8,184 bases of DNA from Candidatus Bipolaricaulis sp. (GTDB lineage Bacteria; Bipolaricaulota; Bipolaricaulia; Bipolaricaulales; Bipolaricaulaceae). Under the pieces are notes generated by a model that worked only from the letters and a program-made list of their open reading frames with translations, was not told where the DNA came from and did not search any database. Positions 5,178-8,184 of this stretch are shown here, in pieces. The DNA is taken from positions 1 through 8,184 of the forward strand of contig JAGUVP010000003.1 in assembly GCA_020062805.1 (NCBI GenBank), in the 5' to 3' direction. Every line of letters begins with the position of its first letter. The stretch's first letter is position 1. The translations under genes were made by a program, and so were the position numbers.

Positions 5178-6543
5178 CAACCTGAGCCATCCGTCGTTCT
5201 CTGGGTTCGTATCACGTTTGCTCCATGATCTCCCCAAGGTGGTGCTGAAGCGGCAGGACGCGTCCCATCCCCTTTTGATGCTGACGCTCTTGTCCCTGGG
5301 CATTCTGCTCGCTGTTCCCTTTGTGGTTGTGGTTCTCGTGCTGCTCGCCGTGTGTCTGGTGCCCGTGTATGCGATTCCCTGTCTACGCAACCGCGTGCGT
5401 TCCTGGGGCAAGTCGGTCTTTGGTGCCGTCAAGCGCCGGCTGGGCAAGGTGATGAACCTGCTGTTCGTGATGGAGAACGACATCGGGAGCATGTTCCTGC
5501 TCGTGGAGAACTGCCTCCGCGACCCGCACTCCCTGATGCTGTGCGGCGAAGGTCTGCACATCGGCAACGAGCGCTACACGAGGATCGTCCTCACCCCGCT
5601 GATGATGGACTTCGGCTACAAGAGCCGCACTCGACGGGGAGCCGGGAACGCCAAGAAGTGGATCCGCTACGACGTGCCCGGCGACCGACCGATCGTGGAG
5701 CAGGTGGTGGACCTGTTCCGCGGCATCCGTGACTACGTGGGGACCGAGTCAGACGAGAAGCTCGCTGAGAGATACCCCGCGCTGGGTCCTACCACGCGGC
5801 GGGTGTTCGAGATCTACCCGTTCCTCGGGCTCAACCCGGCGAACTACACGAGGGAGCGGATCGGTGATCTGCTGGAGAAGTACTTCGCGGAGTACACGGG
5901 CCGCCGGGAGGACTTCCGCGCCCGCCTCGGGCAGTTCGATGGCGACATCGAGCACCTGGGGAGCCACTTCTTCGCGGGGATCAAGGTCTACCCGCCCCTG
6001 GGGTTCGATCCGTGGCCGGAGGAGGATGAGGACGCGATGGCGAAGGTCGAGCTGCTCTACACCAGGTGCAGCGAGAAGGGGATCCCCCTCACCACCCACG
6101 GGGGAAGCGGCGGGTTCGTGGCCGTGGATCGGGAGGATCTCACGAAGATCAGCGCCGTGGCCAAGTGGGCGGCGGTGCTTCGGCATTACCCCGACCTCAA
6201 GCTCAACCTCGCCCACTTCCCGCCCGGGAAGGGGGACGAGAAGCGGCGGGATGGAACGATCGAATTGGTGCTGAAGTACGCGAACGTCTACGTGGACGTC
6301 TCGTGCCGCGCGACAAGCGACCGGTACTACCAGGAGCTGAAGGATCTCCTCCAGGGCCTCCCCGCCGCGGACGCCGAGAAGCTGAGGGCCAGGATTCTCT
6401 TCGGCACGGACTTCGCCGTGAACCTGATGTGGACCGACTCCTACAACCAGTACCTCGGCCTCTTCTCCCACACCCCGGCCCTTACACCAGAGGAGAAGCA
6501 CGCCTTCTGCTCCGTCAACCCCGAGCGGTTCTTGTTCCGGTAG
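5137..6543 (+). CDS. Amidohydrolase-fold metal-dependent hydrolase with membrane insert
   Basis: This 468-residue protein looks like a metal-dependent TIM-barrel hydrolase of the amidohydrolase superfamily (Amidohydrolase_2-like). Candidate metal ligands are H10 and H12 in FFDAHLHAF, H321 in TTHGGSGGF, H360 in NLAHFPPG and D425 in LFGTDF; K283 in GIKVYPP lies on a barrel strand. Between the first motif and the rest sits a 38-residue hydrophobic stretch (about 45-83) with prolines at 61 and 76, followed by a basic segment (RNRVRSWGKS). The metal ligands on both sides of the insert must meet in one barrel, so I infer a two-pass hairpin with the enzyme in the cytoplasm. The C-terminus NPERFLFR is typical of the family. 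The substrate is unknown. Codon use is strongly G/C at third positions, unlike the SIR2 gene. The start is secure (AAAGGAGGT, four bases). The initiation region is duplicated upstream and the C-terminus downstream. Confidence 0.85.
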   Translation: MAGKTFFDAHLHAFNLSHPSFSGFVSRLLHDLPKVVLKRQDASHPLLMLTLLSLGILLAVPFVVVVLVLLAVCLVPVYAIPCLRNRVRSWGKSVFGAVKRRLGKVMNLLFVMENDIGSMFLLVENCLRDPHSLMLCGEGLHIGNERYTRIVLTPLMMDFGYKSRTRRGAGNAKKWIRYDVPGDRPIVEQVVDLFRGIRDYVGTESDEKLAERYPALGPTTRRVFEIYPFLGLNPANYTRERIGDLLEKYFAEYTGRREDFRARLGQFDGDIEHLGSHFFAGIKVYPPLGFDPWPEEDEDAMAKVELLYTRCSEKGIPLTTHGGSGGFVAVDREDLTKISAVAKWAAVLRHYPDLKLNLAHFPPGKGDEKRRDGTIELVLKYANVYVDVSCRATSDRYYQELKDLLQGLPAADAEKLRARILFGTDFAVNLMWTDSYNQYLGLFSHTPALTPEEKHAFCSVNPERFLFR

Positions 6544-6561
6544 AGGTTGCGTGCCAGTTAT

Positions 6562-6575
6562 CGGGGTCAGACCTT
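6562..6575 (+). repeat. Interspersed repeat, half copy D
   Basis: CGGGGTCAGACCTT matches the left half of copy B at 12 of 14 positions; the right half is absent. It lies 19 bases after the hydrolase stop, between the true 3' end and the decayed copy of it. Confidence 0.5.
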
Positions 6576-6596
6576 CATTCTTAGGGTCCAGCGACT

Positions 6597-6636
6597 CGCC
6601 TTCTCCTCCCTCAACCCCGAGCGACTACTGCCTCGG
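6597..6636 (+). pseudogene. Decayed copy of the hydrolase C-terminus
   Basis: It aligns without gaps to 6501-6540, offset 96 bases, at 31 of 40 positions; the first 27 match at 25. In the hydrolase's own frame it encodes LAFSSLNPERLLPR against HAFCSVNPERFLFR. The frame stays open after the hydrolase TAG (6541-6543) to 6762, so the copy is in phase with the gene, but there is no start signal and no remaining catalytic domain. It is a tail-end relic of a tandem duplicate whose middle has been deleted. Confidence 0.6.
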
Positions 6637-6933
6637 ACAGCGATGGAGCGACGAGGACGATGGCCACATCGCCGACGGCACCGTCGTTTGAGGGGCTCCG
6701 CGGGTTCTCCACCAGATCCCCTCTGTCCCTCAACGCTTGGTTATGACAATGCGAGCGTGTAGGATGCCTAGCCCGCTTCCCTACCATCCTCAAGGGAGAG
6801 AGACAACGGGCCCCGCAAGGGGCCCTTTTCCCTCGGCCGCAGACTCGCGATCGCCCGCACCGATCTCGATGGGCACGAACGGCTTCCGTGTCGGCAGCGT
6901 TCCCAGCGACGGCTGAGATCTGAACGCGGCCTG
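6637..6933. other. Intergenic gap, no gene supported
   Basis: Apart from the terminator at 6808-6829, this roughly 300-base stretch holds nothing I can support. Open frames have Arg-rich, low-information translations typical of non-coding GC-rich DNA. A possible weak promoter (TTGGTT 6737-6742, TAGGAT 6760-6765, 17-base spacer) points towards the terminator but would give a transcript of only about 60 bases. Confidence 0.5.
6808..6829 (+). terminator. Rho-independent terminator for the hydrolase transcript
   Basis: GGGCCCC (6808-6814) pairs with GGGGCCC (6819-6825) around the tetraloop GCAA and is followed by TTTT (6826-6829). The stem may extend outward through AGGGA and TCCCT. It lies 265 bases after the hydrolase stop and is the first clear plus-strand terminator in the window. 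In the minus direction the tail is poor, so it serves mainly the plus strand. Confidence 0.85.
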
Positions 6934-7554
6934 CTACAGCCCGAGAAGGATCGCGATCAAGCCTACAGCCAGGATGCCTCCGACCAGAATCCAGCCCCAC
7001 GCCCAAGGGGACCCGTCTGTTTCCGGCCGGACAACCTGGGGACCTGACGCCGGATCGACCGCGGGTTGGCTGCGGACGAGGCGCCACGTCCACTGCGCGG
7101 ACTCTGCTTGGCAGCACCCCATCCAGATCAGCGACACTCCGACCGTGCCGCCGGAGGCGAGGTCAGCCTCGAACCCAAACCGCGTCTCGACAGAGGATCC
7201 GGGGGCGATCGAACTCGGCAGGGAGCCCAGCGTGAGGGGCACCAAGGGGATGTGATTCCCCGACGGGAGCACGAGGTACGAGTCGGTCCAGAACACGGCC
7301 ACCGCGTTCGTCGTGGGATTGGAGACGCGCAGCCGGAGCTCCCACCTGCGCTCCGCGGCCCCCTGTGCGTCGGCGCGTCCCACGGCAGAGAGGGCGTCGG
7401 CCTCGTTGATGAACTCACCGACGACCGCGATCGCGGCTGCCGGCACGTGCACGGGAGTTGCCCCCCACAACGCGTGTGCACTCTGTGCGCAACCGATGGC
7501 CGCACACGCCACGAGACCCGCCCAGACGAGCATTCCCAGTCTGTGCACTGTCAT
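6934..7554 (-). CDS. Secreted or lipid-anchored protein with beta-sandwich-like domain and C-terminal TM helix
   Basis: This 206-residue protein starts with an N-terminal export signal (MTVHRLGMLVWAGLVACAAIG). AAIGC at 18-22 could be a lipobox with C22 as the lipidated residue, although Ala at -3 is not ideal; otherwise signal peptidase I could cut after AHA (26-28). Residues 70-145 alternate like a beta-sandwich (RWELRLRVSNP, SYLVLPSGN, IAPGSSVETRFGFE). This recalls DUF4352-type or other Ig-like extracellular domains, but I would not assign a family. A hydrophobic helix at 187-205 (WILVGGILAVGLIAILLGL) ends the protein at the membrane. The start is set at ATG 7554 because it places the signal peptide at the N-terminus. 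A longer frame to 7659 has an Arg/Pro-rich extension unlike a leader. No clear Shine-Dalgarno site is seen. It is transcribed divergently from the nuclease gene at 7706 and convergent with the hydrolase. Confidence 0.75.
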   Translation of the reverse strand: MTVHRLGMLVWAGLVACAAIGCAQSAHALWGATPVHVPAAAIAVVGEFINEADALSAVGRADAQGAAERRWELRLRVSNPTTNAVAVFWTDSYLVLPSGNHIPLVPLTLGSLPSSIAPGSSVETRFGFEADLASGGTVGVSLIWMGCCQAESAQWTWRLVRSQPAVDPASGPQVVRPETDGSPWAWGWILVGGILAVGLIAILLGL

Positions 7555-7568
7555 CACCGCCTGCGCAA

Positions 7569-7577
7569 AGCATAGCA
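7569..7577 (-). promoter_or_regulatory. Possible extended -10 for the minus-strand gene
   Basis: Read on the minus strand this is TGCTATGCT, the extended -10 form TGnTATGCT. No -35 match is seen at 17 bases. The implied transcript would start about eight bases before ATG 7554, leaving almost no leader, which fits the absence of a ribosome-binding site there. Weak. Confidence 0.25.
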
Positions 7578-7606
7578 CGCATCCACCCGTGGGGGGAACG
7601 TGAGAG

Positions 7607-7648
7607 GGATGACCCCTCGGCGGGGAACGGCCGCGGGTTCCGTCATCC
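7607..7648. repeat. Nested inverted repeat in the divergent intergenic region
   Basis: GGATGAC (7607-7613) pairs with GTCATCC (7642-7648). Inside it, GGAAC (7624-7628) pairs with GTTCC (7637-7641), which abuts the outer arm. The left side has a ten-base bulge. It sits between two divergent genes and could be an operator or a cruciform-like control element for either. Confidence 0.4.
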
Positions 7649-7705
7649 GCCACGGGCAATCAGGCTTCCGTGGAAGGCCCGTTGCCGCCTGTGCACAATG
7701 GGGTC

Positions 7706-8184
7706 ATGGCACGGTACTCGTACTCGCGGCTGGACACGTACGCCAGTTGTCCGCTCAAGTACAAGTTCCAGTACCTGGACCGGGTCAAGGTGGACGTCGG
7801 CCCGTCGATCGAGGCGTTTCTGGGTTCACGGGTCCACGACGCGCTGGAGTGGCTCTACCGCCAGGTGCAGCTGGGCCTCAATCCGCCGGTGGACGAGGTT
7901 CTCGCCCAGTATGAGGAGGCGTGGGATGCGGAGTGGGCGGACAACGTCCGCATCGTGCGCCGGGGGATGTCGTCCGACGCGTACCGCCGTCTGGGCGTGA
8001 AGTGCCTCGAACTCTACTGCAGCCGCCACGCCCCGTTTGCTGAGGGGCTCGTGCTCGGGCTGGAAGAGCCGTTTTCCCTCAAGCTGGGCGATGGGGTCGA
8101 GCTGACGGGGTTCATCGACCGGCTGATGAAGCGCGACGGCGACATCTACGAAGTCCACGACTACAAGACGAGCGGCACCCTGCC
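7706..8184 (+). CDS. RecB/Cas4-like PD-(D/E)XK exonuclease-family protein (partial, cut by right edge)
   Basis: The first 159 codons are present and the frame is open to the right edge. The N-terminus YSYSRLDTYASCPLKYKFQYL (4-24) is the classic opening of RecB-type (PDDEXK_1) nucleases, including the single early cysteine C15. GSRVHDALEWLY (40-51, H44), LTGFIDRL (133-140, D138) and YEVHDYKTS (148-156, D152 and K154) give the same His-Asp-Asp-Lys series as the RecB nuclease site, so the core looks catalytically intact. Cas4 and AddB-like members bind an iron-sulphur cluster with further C-terminal cysteines; these would lie beyond the window, so that cannot be judged. Likely role: DNA end-processing or repair. 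No CRISPR or cas gene is visible, so Cas4 is not claimed. ATG 7706 is chosen because the conserved YSYSRL motif follows at once. There is no clear Shine-Dalgarno site; a CACAAT (7694-7699) just upstream could be a -10 of a nearly leaderless transcript. Confidence 0.85.
   Translation, partial: MARYSYSRLDTYASCPLKYKFQYLDRVKVDVGPSIEAFLGSRVHDALEWLYRQVQLGLNPPVDEVLAQYEEAWDAEWADNVRIVRRGMSSDAYRRLGVKCLELYCSRHAPFAEGLVLGLEEPFSLKLGDGVELTGFIDRLMKRDGDIYEVHDYKTSGTL

Noticed and set aside
5749..6501. Long open frame on the minus strand (250 codons) inside the hydrolase
   Set aside because: It is antisense to a gene with clear catalytic motifs and strong G/C third positions, which create long antisense frames automatically.
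6737..6829. Small RNA from a weak promoter to the terminator
   Set aside because: The promoter match is poor and the implied transcript is about 60 bases, mostly the terminator hairpin. The terminator is explained by the hydrolase transcript.
6611..7117. Minus-strand frame of 168 codons overlapping the exported protein's end
   Set aside because: It is a different frame from the recognisable signal-peptide protein, is Arg-rich, runs across the terminator and has no ribosome-binding site.
7706..8184. Cas4 of a CRISPR-Cas locus
   Set aside because: No repeat-spacer array or other cas gene is visible, and the C-terminal cysteine cluster that would support Cas4 is outside the window. A general RecB-like call is safer.

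Overview
The window reads as a stretch of bacterial chromosome of moderate to high GC. It has tight gene spacing, Shine-Dalgarno sites of the AGGAGGT type and one GC-rich hairpin plus T-run terminator. I cannot name the phylum from the sequence alone. No rRNA, tRNA, CRISPR array, integrase or complete insertion sequence is visible. By eye, the first 3.2 kb uses more A/T at third codon positions than the hydrolase at 5.1-6.5 kb, which fits an acquired (accessory) left part.

Layout: (1) 64-1251, a SIR2-fold protein of the kind found in anti-phage systems. (2) 1252-1592, a gap ending in a 23-codon head fragment of a DUF2283 gene that overlaps the next gene by ATGA. (3) 1593-3224, a 543-residue protein with a C-terminal PD-(D/E)XK nuclease signature. 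(4) 3225-3389, a gap with two tandem copies of a short interspersed repeat. (5) 3390-3626, an intact DUF2283 gene. (6) 3731-4819, a second PD-(D/E)XK protein. (7) 4836-5136, a degenerate copy of the start region of the next gene plus hairpins and another repeat copy. (8) 5137-6543, an amidohydrolase-fold protein with a large hydrophobic insert, followed by a decayed copy of its own C-terminus (6597-6636) and a terminator (6808-6829). (9) 6934-7554 on the minus strand, a secreted or lipid-anchored protein with a C-terminal membrane helix. (10) 7706 to the right edge, the start of a RecB/Cas4-type PD-(D/E)XK protein, cut by the window.

How it may work together (inference): the SIR2 protein and the 543-residue nuclease are the best candidates for a two-component defence module, with an NAD+-consuming effector and a nuclease or sensor partner. 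The DUF2283 and 362-residue nuclease genes follow on the same strand, giving three unrelated-looking PD-(D/E)XK proteins within 8 kb. That is typical of a defence or accessory island. The membrane-associated hydrolase and the minus-strand secreted protein look unrelated to defence.

The most unusual structural signal is a set of partial self-duplications: the 5' end of the DUF2283 gene, the translation-initiation region plus metal-motif codons of the hydrolase, and the 3' end of the hydrolase. Each recurs as an isolated fragment, and a family of roughly 26-bp repeats sits in the same gaps.
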